From: Bacteroidetes bacterium GWF2_33_38
GTDB taxonomy: Bacteria > Bacteroidota > Bacteroidia > Bacteroidales > GWF2-33-38
Assembly (NCBI GenBank): GCA_001769505.1
Contig: MEOF01000010.1
Span: forward strand, 1 to 35,843
Reading direction: 5' to 3'
Length of the DNA: 35,843 nucleotides
Part shown: piece after piece, positions 16,818 through 23,853 of the stretch
Position numbering within the stretch: position 1 is the stretch's first letter
How the letters are laid out: every line of letters starts with the position of its first letter
Notes under the pieces: model-generated
What the model saw: only the letters and a program-made list of their open reading frames with translations
What the model was told of the DNA's origin: nothing
Database searches by the model: none
Translations under genes and position numbers: made by a program

Positions 16818-19800
16818 ATGTCTGATAAATTTTCAAGAGTCTCCATACAGAGATTGTTTCATTTAACTTTTTTAAAGGAAACTGAAATATTTGGAATCCC
16901 CAAAGAGCTAATTTACAATCCTACTAAAAAAGATAGAATTTCGTTAACTCGATTTTCACAAAAATTGGAAACCCCGCTTGGTGTTGCTGCTGGTCCACAA
17001 ACCCAAATGGCACAAAACATTATCGCATCGTGGTTAACCGGAGCAAGATACATTGAATTAAAAACTATTCAAACATTAGACGAACTCGAAGTTTCAAAGC
17101 CCTGTATCGATATGCAAGATGAAGGATATAATTGTGAATGGTCCCAAGAATTAAAAATTCACGATTCATTCGACGAGTATCTTAATGCATGGATTATGAT
17201 TCATATTCTAAGAGATAAGTTTGGCTGGGATAAAAATGTTGGAACTATTTTTAACATGAGTGTTGGTTATAATCTCGAAGGAATCCTGAAGCCAAATGTG
17301 CAATGGTTTTTTGAAAAAATGAAAAACTGTAAAGTCGAAAAAGATGCAAAAATAAATTCTTTAAAATCGCTTTATCCAAACGTGGTAAATCTTTCGATTC
17401 CCGATACAATCTCAAATAATATTACGCTTTCAACCATGCACGGTTGTCCGCCTGATGAAATCGAAAAAATTGGCTTGTATCTGATTGAAGAAAAGAAACT
17501 TCATACCACTGTTAAATTAAACCCAACTTTGCTTGGAGCTAAAGATTTAAGACTCATTTTAAACGAAAAACTACAATATTCAACCATTGTTCCTGATATA
17601 GCTTTTGAACACGATTTGAAATACCCCGATTCTTTAAACATCATAAAATCGTTACAAAAAGCGGCTAAAAAAAATGGAGTATTTTTCGGTCTGAAACTTA
17701 CCAATACACTCGAAACTGAAAATATTCGGAATGTGTTCTCTAAAAAAGAACCTATGATGTACATGAGTGGCAGGGCTTTACACCCTATTTCGATAAATGT
17801 TGTTCGAAAACTTCAAAACGAATTTCAGGGCGAATTAGATGTTTCGTTCTCTGCAGGAGCTGATTGCTTTAATATTGCTGATTTAATTGCTTGTGGTGTG
17901 AGACCAATTACCGTTTCGTCTGATTTGTTGAAACCTGGCGGATATGGACGACTTTTTCAATACATAACTGAATTAAATTCAGAAATGGATAAGTTCAATG
18001 CAACGAATCTTGTCGGATTGGTCATTGCAAAAAGCAACGAAAAAGGAACTTTAAAAGGAATATTAAAAAATCTGAACGAATATGCCGACTATGTTATTGA
18101 TAGTGAAGCGTATAAAGACCATATGTTTTTAAAGCCAGACATTAAAACTCGACGCGAATTAAAACATTTCGATTGCGTCGCTGCACCTTGCGTTGATACT
18201 TGTCCTACGAATCAGGATATCCCCGAATACTTATATCACGTTGCCACTGACAATATTCAGGCTGCTTACGATACCATTATGCGTACAAATCCATTTCCAT
18301 CAGTACTCGGAATGGTTTGTGATCACATGTGCCAAAGTAAGTGTACTCGAGTAAATTACGATAGTAACCTGCTTATTCGTGAAGTAAAACGTTATGTAAT
18401 GGATACATATGCAGGAACAGAAGTTTCTGCTCCGAAAACTAAAAATAATCTTAAAGTTGCTATTATCGGTGCCGGACCATCAGGGCTTTCGAGTTCGTAT
18501 TTTCTTGCATTGAACGGATATTCGGTCGATGTTTTTGAAAGCAAAGCAATATCTGGCGGTATGGTTAGCGATGCTATACCTGCATTTAGATTAAAAAAAG
18601 AGGCTCTTCAGAAAGACATTACTAGAATTACAAATCTTGGAGTTAACATTAATTATAACCAAAAAATTGATAAACCCAGATTCGAAAAGTTAAAACAAGA
18701 ATACAATTACATTTATATCGCCATTGGTGCACAAAAAGCAAAAGCATTGGATATTGAAGGAGCAAATGCAAAAGGAGTTCTTGACCCACTTCAATTTTTG
18801 TCAGATGTAAAAAATTGCGAAAATCCATTGAAAGGGAAAAATGTTGCCATTATTGGAGGAGGAAATACTGCAATGGACACAGCTCGCACAGTTTATCGCT
18901 TGTTGAAAGACAATGGTAAAGTTACAATTCTCTATCGTCGTACTATTAAAGAAATGCCTGCCGATGCTGAAGAAATTAAAGCAGCACTTGACGAGGGAAT
19001 CGAAATTATTGAATTAGTGTCTCCCGAAAAAATTGTGTCAGAAAATGGACAAGTTGTTGGAATCGTTTGCTCAAAAATGGAGTTGGGCGAAGCCGACGAA
19101 AAAGGGAGACGAAAACCTGTAAAAATTAAAGACTCAGAACACACACTTAAGTTCGATACAATAATTCCGGCATTAGGACAAGATGTTGTTCTTGATTTTG
19201 CGGATATTTCAATAGAAAAAGATTTTGAAACAGGCTTGTCGAATGTATTGATTGGAGGCGATGCATATCGTGGAGCTGCTACCATTATCAAGGCAGTTGC
19301 CGATGGAAAAAATGCAGCGTTCAAAATTATGAAAAGTGCCGATAAAAGTTTTGGAATAAAACCACTAATTAAAGCAAAAGAAATATCCTTTAAAGATTTA
19401 ATCGTAAAACGAGCCACTCGAAAATACGGTGAACATCCAGAGGAAACATCACTTAATGCACGTAAAAATTTCGATATTGTTGTTTCAGGACTAAATAAAA
19501 AACAAGCAATTGCCGAAGCTTCACGTTGTTTATATTGCGACGAAGTTTGTAATGTTTGTGTTTCGGTTTGCCCTAATCGAGCAAATTATTCATACACAAC
19601 CGAAGCTTTTGAAGTGAAATTACCGAAAGCAATTTTTTTGAATGGTAAAACTCAATTGCTTGATGATATTACTTTCAAGGTTGAACAAAAATATCAGGTA
19701 TTAAATATCGCTGATTTTTGCAACGAATGTGGAAATTGTACAACTTTTTGTCCGACTTCGGGAGCTCCATATAAAGATAAACCAAAGTTTTATTTAACTT

Positions 19801-20090
19801 TACAGAGTTTTAGAGATGCAGATAAAGGATACACTATCAGTAAACTTAGCGATAAAACAACGATTATTTATAAAGAAAATAAGGACAATATTCATACACT
19901 AACATTAAAAGGAAATGAATATATTTACGAGACAAATGATATAAATGTTGTTTTTGACTTTGCTAGTTTTGAAGTGAAAAGTGTTGAATTCATTTCAGAT
20001 AAAAAAGAGGCTGGACTAAAAATGGCTGCAGAATTGAAAATATTGCTCGAAAGTGTACAAAATTTATATATTGAGAATAGTAATTACTAA
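16818..20090 (+). CDS. ygfK: YgfK-like iron-sulfur flavoprotein (putative selenate reductase subunit family)
   Basis: 1090 residues, near the family length of about 1030. Domain order: a dihydroorotate-dehydrogenase-like barrel (about 1-430); a cysteine-rich glutamate-synthase-type segment with CVAAPCVDTCPTNQDIPEY and CDHMCQSKC (about 452-520); an FAD site VAIIGAGPSGLSSS (about 546); an NAD(P) site VAIIGGGNTAMDTAR (about 675); then two ferredoxin-like clusters, CLYCDEVCNVCVSVCP (about 904) and CNECGNCTTFCP (about 968). It should pass electrons between NAD(P)H, flavin and iron-sulfur centres. YgfK belongs to gene sets tied to selenium-dependent molybdenum hydroxylases and anaerobic purine breakdown. 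The 'selenate reductase' name is historical and the substrate is unproven. The product is probably cytoplasmic, since no signal peptide is present. A PLP enzyme follows after 48 bp. Confidence 0.88.
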   Translation: MSDKFSRVSIQRLFHLTFLKETEIFGIPKELIYNPTKKDRISLTRFSQKLETPLGVAAGPQTQMAQNIIASWLTGARYIELKTIQTLDELEVSKPCIDMQDEGYNCEWSQELKIHDSFDEYLNAWIMIHILRDKFGWDKNVGTIFNMSVGYNLEGILKPNVQWFFEKMKNCKVEKDAKINSLKSLYPNVVNLSIPDTISNNITLSTMHGCPPDEIEKIGLYLIEEKKLHTTVKLNPTLLGAKDLRLILNEKLQYSTIVPDIAFEHDLKYPDSLNIIKSLQKAAKKNGVFFGLKLTNTLETENIRNVFSKKEPMMYMSGRALHPISINVVRKLQNEFQGELDVSFSAGADCFNIADLIACGVRPITVSSDLLKPGGYGRLFQYITELNSEMDKFNATNLVGLVIAKSNEKGTLKGILKNLNEYADYVIDSEAYKDHMFLKPDIKTRRELKHFDCVAAPCVDTCPTNQDIPEYLYHVATDNIQAAYDTIMRTNPFPSVLGMVCDHMCQSKCTRVNYDSNLLIREVKRYVMDTYAGTEVSAPKTKNNLKVAIIGAGPSGLSSSYFLALNGYSVDVFESKAISGGMVSDAIPAFRLKKEALQKDITRITNLGVNINYNQKIDKPRFEKLKQEYNYIYIAIGAQKAKALDIEGANAKGVLDPLQFLSDVKNCENPLKGKNVAIIGGGNTAMDTARTVYRLLKDNGKVTILYRRTIKEMPADAEEIKAALDEGIEIIELVSPEKIVSENGQVVGIVCSKMELGEADEKGRRKPVKIKDSEHTLKFDTIIPALGQDVVLDFADISIEKDFETGLSNVLIGGDAYRGAATIIKAVADGKNAAFKIMKSADKSFGIKPLIKAKEISFKDLIVKRATRKYGEHPEETSLNARKNFDIVVSGLNKKQAIAEASRCLYCDEVCNVCVSVCPNRANYSYTTEAFEVKLPKAIFLNGKTQLLDDITFKVEQKYQVLNIADFCNECGNCTTFCPTSGAPYKDKPKFYLTLQSFRDADKGYTISKLSDKTTIIYKENKDNIHTLTLKGNEYIYETNDINVVFDFASFEVKSVEFISDKKEAGLKMAAELKILLESVQNLYIENSNY

Positions 20091-20138
20091 TTTATAATCG
20101 CTAAAGGTATTTAATGCCAATGGCTAAATAAAAAATTT

Positions 20139-21608
20139 ATGATACAGATAATTGATAAAATCAAAAACAAAGACGTAAGACAAAAAGCTATTGAACGTTT
20201 CCGTGAAAAAGGAATTGTTCTTCCAACTTTTGAACAAATGAGAAATCCTGATTTAATTCCACAAGAAATTAAAGAAAAACTTAAAACTGTAGGTTTATGG
20301 GATATTGATCCAGTAAATTTATTCAGAATTTCTTGGAAAAACGAACCAAAAGAAAAAGGTGGTCAATATGGTGAAGTAAATCATATCGAAATTCCAAAAT
20401 CAATTACAGGAATCGACGCTCGTATAGTTCTTTTAGTAGGAAAATTTTTCCCAACTGGAGCTCACAAAGTTGGTGCAGCTTATGCTTGTTTAGCACCAAG
20501 AATTATCACAGGAGAATTCGACCCAACTTATAACAAAGCTGTTTGGCCATCAACAGGAAACTATTGCCGTGGTGGTGCTTTCGATTCTGAATTAATGGGA
20601 GTTACTGCAGTTGCAATTTTACCAGAAGAAATGAGTAAAGAACGTTTTGATTGGTTAAAAGAAATTGGTTCTGAAATTATTGCTACACCAGGTTGCGAAT
20701 CAAACGTAAAAGAAATTTATGACGCTTGTTGGGATATTCGCAGAAACAGAAAAGATTGCGTTATTTTCAATCAATTCGACGAATTCGGAAATCCAGCTTG
20801 GCACTATAACGTAACTGGTTATGCAATTCAAGAAGTTTACGAAAAAATGAAAACTCCTAAATCAAAATTAGCAGCTTACGTTTCAGCAACTGGTTCAGCA
20901 GGAACAATTGCAGCTGGTGATTATTTGAGAACACAACATCCACATATTAAAGTTGTTGCTTCGGAAGCTTTACAATGTCCAACATTATTATTAAACGGTT
21001 TTGGTGGTCATAGAATTGAAGGAATTGGCGACAAACACGTACCTTGGGTTCACAACGTAAAAAACACTGACGTTGTAACTGCAATTGATGATGAAGATTG
21101 TATGAGAGTTTATCGTTTATTCAACGAAGCAGAAGGACATAAATATTTAAAATCGGAAGGCGTTTCTCAAAAAGATATCGATAATTTGAAATTAATTGGA
21201 ATTTCTGGTATTGCAAATATTTTATCAGCAATTAAAACAGCAAAACATTTCGAATTAACTTCTGATGATGTAATTTTCTCTTTAGCAACAGATTCAGCTG
21301 AAATGTACACTTCAAGATTAGAAGAACAAGAAGCAGAAAAAGGGAAATATTCTGAAAAACAAGCCACAAAAGATTTAGAAAAATGTTTATTCGGAACAAC
21401 AGCCGACAATATGAAAGAATTAACTTATGAAGACCGTAAAATGATTCATAACTTAAAATATTTCACTTGGGTTGAACAACAAGGAAAAACTTACGAAGAA
21501 ATTAACCAATTATGGTATGATAGAGAAATTTGGGATGCTCTTTTCAATCAACCAAAAGTTTGGGACAAAATGATTAAAGAATTCAACGACGAAGTTGCAA
21601 AAAAATAA
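20139..21608 (+). CDS. Fold-type II PLP-dependent enzyme of unassigned function
   Basis: 489 residues. GKFFPTGAHKVGAAY places the probable PLP-binding lysine at 110, and SATGSAGTIAAGDYLR is the Gly-rich phosphate-binding region; both fit the cysteine synthase/tryptophan synthase beta fold. It is about 100 residues longer than TrpB and lacks typical CysK motifs, so I do not name a reaction. Bacteroidota genomes commonly carry such a gene annotated only as a PLP-dependent enzyme. Codon choice is strongly biased (mostly TTA for Leu, GAA, AAA, CGT), as in highly expressed genes, and resembles the hydrogenase genes more than its neighbour. It ends at a strong terminator and follows the ygfK-like gene by 48 bp, so the two may act in one pathway. 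Confidence 0.8.
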   Translation: MIQIIDKIKNKDVRQKAIERFREKGIVLPTFEQMRNPDLIPQEIKEKLKTVGLWDIDPVNLFRISWKNEPKEKGGQYGEVNHIEIPKSITGIDARIVLLVGKFFPTGAHKVGAAYACLAPRIITGEFDPTYNKAVWPSTGNYCRGGAFDSELMGVTAVAILPEEMSKERFDWLKEIGSEIIATPGCESNVKEIYDACWDIRRNRKDCVIFNQFDEFGNPAWHYNVTGYAIQEVYEKMKTPKSKLAAYVSATGSAGTIAAGDYLRTQHPHIKVVASEALQCPTLLLNGFGGHRIEGIGDKHVPWVHNVKNTDVVTAIDDEDCMRVYRLFNEAEGHKYLKSEGVSQKDIDNLKLIGISGIANILSAIKTAKHFELTSDDVIFSLATDSAEMYTSRLEEQEAEKGKYSEKQATKDLEKCLFGTTADNMKELTYEDRKMIHNLKYFTWVEQQGKTYEEINQLWYDREIWDALFNQPKVWDKMIKEFNDEVAKK

Positions 21609-21624
21609 TCAAAATTTAATTTTA

Positions 21625-21659
21625 AAAACAACCGATGTCTAATAAGCATCGGTTGTTTT
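21625..21659 (+). terminator. Intrinsic terminator after the PLP enzyme gene
   Basis: A perfect 13-bp stem (AAAACAACCGATG with CATCGGTTGTTTT) around a 9-base loop, followed by a T-rich stretch, starts 17 bp after the stop codon. Confidence 0.9.
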
Positions 21660-21677
21660 GTTTTAAATCATTTGGCT

Positions 21678-21779
21678 GTCATTTCGAGGGAAACACAGTG
21701 ACGAGAAATCTTTCTTTTTATAACAAGGGGGCATGCCCCCTTGCTGAAAACAGATTCCTCACAGCAAGTTCGAAATGAC
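21678..21779. repeat. GTCATTTCGA inverted-repeat element, copy 1
   Basis: The ends are a perfect 10-bp inverted repeat, GTCATTTCGA and TCGAAATGAC. Inside are GAGAAATC near the left arm and a degenerate partner (AGATTCCTC) near the right arm. The middle holds a 20-bp palindrome. It belongs to the same family as the copies at 21794 and 35458. Confidence 0.88.
21724..21743. repeat. Perfect 20-bp GC-rich palindrome
   Basis: CAAGGGGGCATGCCCCCTTG reads the same on both strands and is by far the most GC-rich spot in this AT-rich spacer. It sits inside the first inverted-repeat element and may be a nested mobile palindrome. Confidence 0.9.
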
Positions 21780-21793
21780 GATTAGTACGTGGC

Positions 21794-21877
21794 TGTCATT
21801 TCGAAATGAGCGATAGCGATTGAGAAATCTATAGCAATTAAAGAATAGAGATTTCTCGCAGGAAACTCGAAATGACA
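21794..21877. repeat. GTCATTTCGA inverted-repeat element, copy 2
   Basis: An 84-bp element with perfect 11-bp outer arms (TGTCATTTCGA and TCGAAATGACA) and inner arms GAGAAATCT and AGATTTCTC, giving a long two-level hairpin. It is separated from copy 1 by only 14 bp. The remaining spacer, 21878-22011, holds nothing I can identify. Confidence 0.9.
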
Positions 21878-22011
21878 AGAAAAGAAGTTTGAATTGACAT
21901 AGTCTAGCTTTGATTCCGAACTTGTCATGGAATTTAAAATCAATAAAATGATTCATATAGGAGCAATCTTTCGATTAAATTAACAAAGCTGTATTTACAT
22001 TTTTGGTAATT

Positions 22012-22040
22012 AAAAAGCAGCTAGATTTAAGCTGCTTTTT
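22012..22040 (-). terminator. Intrinsic terminator after trpB
   Basis: A perfect 11-bp stem (AAAAAGCAGCT with AGCTGCTTTTT), 7-base loop, ending in a T run on either strand. It lies 11 bp beyond the trpB stop and could also stop plus-strand transcription. Confidence 0.9.
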
Positions 22041-22050
22041 TTTGTTTAAT

Positions 22051-23253
22051 TTACATATCATCTCTTTGACTGTCTTTATCTCCACGTCCCGAAAGATTTA
22101 CAATCGCTGTTTTGTTACTATTTTTTAAAACCTCAATTGCGAGAGCAATAGCATGCGACGATTCAATGGCTGGAATAATTCCTTCAAGTCGGCATGTTAG
22201 CTTAAAAGCTTCAATTGCTTGATTATCTGAAATGGGATAGTAGCTCGCTCGTTTACAATCTTTTAAATATGCGTGCATTGGACTAATTCCCGGATAGTCT
22301 AGTCCAGCTGCAATTGATTGTGTTTTTGAGGCTTCTCCATTACTGTCAACAAGACAATATGAGTAAGTGCCTTGAAATATCATTGGTTTTCCAAAGTTTA
22401 ATGTTGCGGCAGTTTCTCCAGCATTATTTCCTATTCCACCACCTTCTGCTCCATATAATTTCACAGACTTATCATTCAAAAAGCCCGAAAATATTCCAAT
22501 TGCATTTGATCCTCCGCCCAAACAGGCAATGACAGCATCTGGTAGTTTGTTTTCTTTTTCTAATATTTGTTTACGAGCTTCTCGACCAATTATCGATTGA
22601 AAATATCCAACCATATCAGGGTAAGGGTGCGGACCAACTTGTGAACCTAATAAATAAAAAACATCGGGATTTTGAATATAGTATTCAAGGGCAGCATCAA
22701 CGGCATCTCTAAGCGTTGCAGTTCCTCGTTTAGTAATAACAACTTCAGCTCCAAGTAGCTCAATTCTTTTAACATTCATTTGTTGGCGATGAGCATCTTT
22801 GGCTCCCATAAATATTTTGCATGGAATTCCAAAAAGTGCAGCTACTGTTGCGGTTGCCACTCCATGCTGTCCGGCTCCGGTTTCTGCAATTATTTCTGTT
22901 GCTTTCATTTCCCTAGCCAATAGAGCCTGACCTAAAGTATTGTTAATTTTATGTGCTCCTGTGTGGTTTAAATCTTCTCTTTTTAAGTATATTTTTGCTT
23001 CAATGTACTCCGAAAGTCTTTTTGCAAAATATAAAGGAGAAGGTCGTCCAACATAATCAATCAGCAAAGAACTTAATTCTTGTTGAAATGACTCTGTTTT
23101 TTTCGCTATTTCAAAAACTTCGGTTAATTTCTCAAGTTTTCCTGCTAGCACTGGTGGAACAAATGCTCCACCATATTTTCCTACGTAACCATTATTAAAT
23201 GTAAAACTTGTTGTTTCTGTTTTTTCTATTTCTGTTATCATTGTATTATTCAT
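22051..23253 (-). CDS. trpB: Tryptophan synthase beta chain
   Basis: 400 residues, the normal length of canonical TrpB, which joins indole and serine using PLP. KREDLNHTGAHKINNTLGQALLARE contains the PLP lysine, ETGAGQHGVA carries the catalytic Glu, and GGGSNAIG binds the PLP phosphate. The N-terminus (GYVGKYGGAFVP) is typical of TrpB1, so it is a partner for TrpA rather than a TrpB2 paralog. The gene stands alone: a terminator follows immediately and no other trp gene lies within the window. In many Bacteroidales trpB leads a trpBEGDCFA operon, so this may be a separated first gene. Upstream it carries an apparent tryptophan attenuator. Confidence 0.97.
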   Translation of the reverse strand: MNNTMITEIEKTETTSFTFNNGYVGKYGGAFVPPVLAGKLEKLTEVFEIAKKTESFQQELSSLLIDYVGRPSPLYFAKRLSEYIEAKIYLKREDLNHTGAHKINNTLGQALLAREMKATEIIAETGAGQHGVATATVAALFGIPCKIFMGAKDAHRQQMNVKRIELLGAEVVITKRGTATLRDAVDAALEYYIQNPDVFYLLGSQVGPHPYPDMVGYFQSIIGREARKQILEKENKLPDAVIACLGGGSNAIGIFSGFLNDKSVKLYGAEGGGIGNNAGETAATLNFGKPMIFQGTYSYCLVDSNGEASKTQSIAAGLDYPGISPMHAYLKDCKRASYYPISDNQAIEAFKLTCRLEGIIPAIESSHAIALAIEVLKNSNKTAIVNLSGRGDKDSQRDDM

Positions 23254-23323
23254 AATTTTTGTTTTTTTGAATTATTATTATTTTAGATATTCCCATGCAA
23301 TTCACGATTGGATAGAACGATGA

Positions 23324-23349
23324 TTTTCGTGGCATGAACGCCACGGAAA
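23324..23349. other. Hairpin between the trp attenuator and trpB
   Basis: CGTGGC and GCCACG pair around a 6-base loop, extended by one G-T and three A-T pairs (10 bp in all). There is no clean T tract behind it on the trpB strand, so it is not an obvious terminator. It may be an mRNA 5'-UTR structure or a small dispersed palindrome. Confidence 0.55.
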
Positions 23350-23404
23350 AAAAGTTTTTTTATACCAAGAAAAAATTTTAGTTGTCATTTTTTTTCAAAA
23401 AAAA

Positions 23405-23429
23405 AGACCGCAGGGATTAGCTGCGGTCT
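23405..23429 (-). terminator. Attenuator terminator of the trpB leader
   Basis: On the trpB strand a perfect 9-bp stem (AGACCGCAG with CTGCGGTCT), a 7-base loop and then at least eight T residues form a textbook intrinsic terminator. It lies 27 bases after the leader-peptide stop and about 150 bases before trpB, so read-through must be regulated for trpB to be made. Confidence 0.9.
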
Positions 23430-23455
23430 CAATATGTTAAATACAAATATAGCCC

Positions 23456-23521
23456 TTACATCCCTTTCGTTTCGAAAAAGAGACACCACCAATTTGTATT
23501 ATTTATCATTTTGTTTTTCAT
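23456..23521 (-). CDS. trpL: Tryptophan leader peptide (attenuation control)
   Basis: A 21-residue reading frame beginning MKNKMINNTN and continuing WWCLFFETKGM, then TAA. Two adjacent TGG codons lie in the middle; Trp is otherwise rare, so tandem Trp codons just before a terminator and trpB point to ribosome-mediated attenuation. The sequence AGGGAT overlapping the last codons is complementary to ATCCCT in the loop and 3' arm of the terminator (8 pairs with one bulged base if extended), which could act as the antiterminator when ribosomes stall at the Trp codons. A second possible pairing is GTCTC just after the Trp codons with GAGAC at the terminator base. The start may be Met1 or Met5. The pairing model is inference; the leader itself is read directly from the sequence. 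Confidence 0.85.
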   Translation of the reverse strand: MKNKMINNTNWWCLFFETKGM

Positions 23522-23527
23522 GCAATG

Positions 23528-23558
23528 CAAATGTAAATATTTTTTTTTACTTCCCAAA
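23528..23558 (-). promoter_or_regulatory. Bacteroidota-type promoter for trpL-trpB
   Basis: On the minus strand TTTG (23558-23555), a 19-base spacer and TACATTTG (23535-23528) match TTTG-N19-TAnnTTTG exactly. The -7 element ends only 6 bases before the leader ATG, so the transcript would begin at or just before it, giving an almost leaderless leader peptide. Confidence 0.8.
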
Positions 23559-23606
23559 ATTCAATTTTTGAGGTGTTTATATATTGTCAAATAACAAGAC
23601 GAAAGT

Positions 23607-23635
23607 AGATTTCTCATTGGAAGTTCTAGATGACA
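23607..23635. repeat. Decayed half of a GTCATTTCGA element
   Basis: AGATTTCTC...GGAA..TCTAGATGACA aligns with the right halves of the elements at 21794 and 35458 (for example AGATTTCTCGTAGGAAACTC then GAAATGAC). The left half is missing or unrecognisable. Confidence 0.6.
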
Positions 23636-23853
23636 ATAATTAGCTTTTTTTATTGTATTTTAATAGTCTTACATGTTAAGAGTTTTGCTTGTTATTTCGT
23701 TTTTTAACTTTTTCAATAATTTAATTTTTAGTCAAACAAAATTAGAAATATTGAAAATTGAACTATAATAAATTCATTTCTATCGAAAAAAAACATTTAT
23801 TTTTTTTCATCTCTATTTATATGTAATTTTATATCTTGCAACATAATTCAATT
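23636..23853. other. AT-rich spacer before the C25 peptidase gene
   Basis: Very AT-rich; it presumably holds the promoter of the downstream gene. I see no exact TAnnTTTG box (TATCTTGC just upstream of the start is the closest), no RNA gene and no further repeat. Confidence 0.5.

Noticed and set aside
18932-19417. A 161-codon minus-strand frame inside the ygfK-like gene
   Set aside because: It is a shadow of the conserved NAD(P)-binding region on the plus strand; its Ser/Ile-rich composition is typical of antisense frames.
20139-21608. Reading the PLP enzyme as a second tryptophan synthase beta chain
   Set aside because: FPTGAHK resembles the TrpB lysine motif, but the length and the other TrpB blocks do not fit.
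23324-23349. The second hairpin as an additional trpB terminator
   Set aside because: On the trpB strand it is followed by AAAATCATCG rather than a T run.
23836-23853. TTG start giving six extra residues on the C25 peptidase
   Set aside because: The ATG at 23854 begins a normal signal peptide directly; the extra residues add nothing.
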